Shown one piece after another: positions 6,061 to 6,753 of a stretch of DNA of 6,753 nt; position 1 is the first letter of the stretch; every line of letters begins with the position of its first letter. Source of the stretch: an uncultured Collinsella sp. (lineage in GTDB: Bacteria > Actinomycetota > Coriobacteriia > Coriobacteriales > Coriobacteriaceae); assembly GCA_900754445.1 (NCBI GenBank), contig CAAECW010000074.1, positions 1 to 6,753 of the forward strand, read 5' to 3'. The notes beneath the pieces are model-generated. The model had not been told where the DNA came from and made no database searches. It saw only the letters and a list, made by a program, of their open reading frames with translations. The position numbers were made by a program, and so were the translations under genes.

Positions 6061-6753
6061 TTAAGCGGAAACTGCGGCGGAAGCAGTGTTGGTCTCGTCC
6101 TCGTCGGTCCATGCATGCTTGGGCATGGGACGGAAGATCTGGAAGAGCATCGCAACCAGCAGAACAATGGCCACAACCGTCCAGATGCCAAACTGACCCA
6201 GAACAAGCAGGTTGTAGAACTGGTTGATGAACAGGCCGATCACCCAAGCGAAGGCGCACTCGTAGCCGATGGCAATCGCGGTCCACTTGCCAGAGTCCAT
6301 CTGGTTGCGGATGGTGCCAATGGCGGCAAAGCACGGAGCGCACAGCAGGTTGAAGGCGCCGAAGGCAACGCAAGCGCCCATGGTGGGGAACATGCCGGCA
6401 AACGCGGTCCACAGGCTCGGGTCGGTCTCGCCCGCGTCGGCGACGGACAGCAGCGAGCCGGCGGTGGCGACGACGTTCTCCTTGGCGACGAGGCCAGAGA
6501 CGGTCAGCGCGGTTGCCTGCCAGGTGCTAAAGCCAAGCGGGGCGAAGATCCAGGCGACCAGGTTGCCGAGCATGGCAAGCACGGAGTAGTCCATAAACTC
6601 CTCGGGGATGCCGTCCATCGCAGGCAGGAAGCCAAAGGAACCGTTGTAGCTACCAAAGTTGGACAGGAACCAAACCACGACAGTGGAGGCAAAGATGACC
6701 GTGCCGGCCTTCTTGATAAAGGCCCAGCAGCGCTCCCACACGTGCAGCGCCCA
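6061..6753 (-). CDS. feoB: Ferrous iron transport protein FeoB, C-terminal part (5' end beyond window)
   Basis: FeoB is the GTP-dependent inner-membrane transporter for Fe2+. Only the last 230 residues are in the window; the N-terminal G domain and first membrane helices lie past the right edge. The visible part is the second gate-type membrane domain and the C-terminal helices. It contains the family motif GFSTWQATALTVSGLVAKEN (positions 74-93 of the fragment) and FNLLCAPCFAAIGTIRN (134-150), whose paired cysteines C138 and C141 lie in a conserved pore-region segment. Two hydrophobic helices (about 165-185 and 188-207) precede an acidic tail, TDEDETNTASAAVSA. The stop codon TAA is at 6061-6063 and a strong terminator follows. 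The small Cys-rich gene downstream supports the call. No frameshift is seen in the visible portion. Confidence 0.95.
   Translation of the reverse strand, partial: WALHVWERCWAFIKKAGTVIFASTVVVWFLSNFGSYNGSFGFLPAMDGIPEEFMDYSVLAMLGNLVAWIFAPLGFSTWQATALTVSGLVAKENVVATAGSLLSVADAGETDPSLWTAFAGMFPTMGACVAFGAFNLLCAPCFAAIGTIRNQMDSGKWTAIAIGYECAFAWVIGLFINQFYNLLVLGQFGIWTVVAIVLLVAMLFQIFRPMPKHAWTDEDETNTASAAVSA

Noticed and set aside
1..6753. CRISPR arrays, tRNA or rRNA genes, transposases, phage genes or toxin-antitoxin pairs.
   Set aside because: None was seen on either strand; apart from the control and junction regions listed, the window is filled by kdp and feo genes.

Overview
The window (about 60% GC by eye) carries two ion-transport loci that read as a Gram-positive, high-GC anaerobe. 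The protein style (a KdpA with an extra hydrophilic loop, FeoB plus a FeoB-associated Cys-rich small protein) and the divergent kdpFA / kdpDE layout, which Mycobacterium tuberculosis also has, fit an actinobacterium. My best guess is a Coriobacteriia gut bacterium such as Collinsella. That is inference from style; there is no rRNA or marker gene here to prove it.

Region 1 (1-1821, minus strand): the start of a Kdp high-affinity potassium pump operon. kdpF (28 aa) is followed after 3 nt by kdpA, which runs off the left edge with 577 residues visible and roughly the last 25-30 missing. kdpB and kdpC are expected beyond the edge.

Region 2 (1822-2065): a 244-bp divergent control region between kdpF and kdpD. 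It holds an 11-bp-period direct repeat that could be a shared KdpE site, one weak -10-like element for each direction, and three short inverted repeats in or near the kdpF leader.

Region 3 (2066-5498, plus strand): kdpD (911 aa sensor kinase) and kdpE (234 aa response regulator), overlapping by 8 nt and so translationally coupled. KdpD senses potassium limitation and phosphorylates KdpE, which should switch on the pump operon next door.

Region 4 (5499-5683): a gene-free convergent junction. A 19-bp-stem hairpin sits 14 nt after kdpE, and a 12-bp GC-rich hairpin sits 13 nt past the stop of the opposing gene. No other coding signal is visible here.

Region 5 (5684-6753, minus strand): the C-terminal 230 residues of the ferrous iron transporter FeoB (N-terminal part beyond the right edge), a strong intrinsic terminator, and then a separate 66-aa FeoB-associated Cys-rich membrane protein.

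I do not see a new biological system. The gene content is a well-known potassium pump with its regulator plus a known iron transporter. The parts that deserve a second look are non-coding (the shared direct repeat, the kdpF leader and the long palindrome after kdpE), together with a degenerate c-di-AMP-type motif in KdpD.
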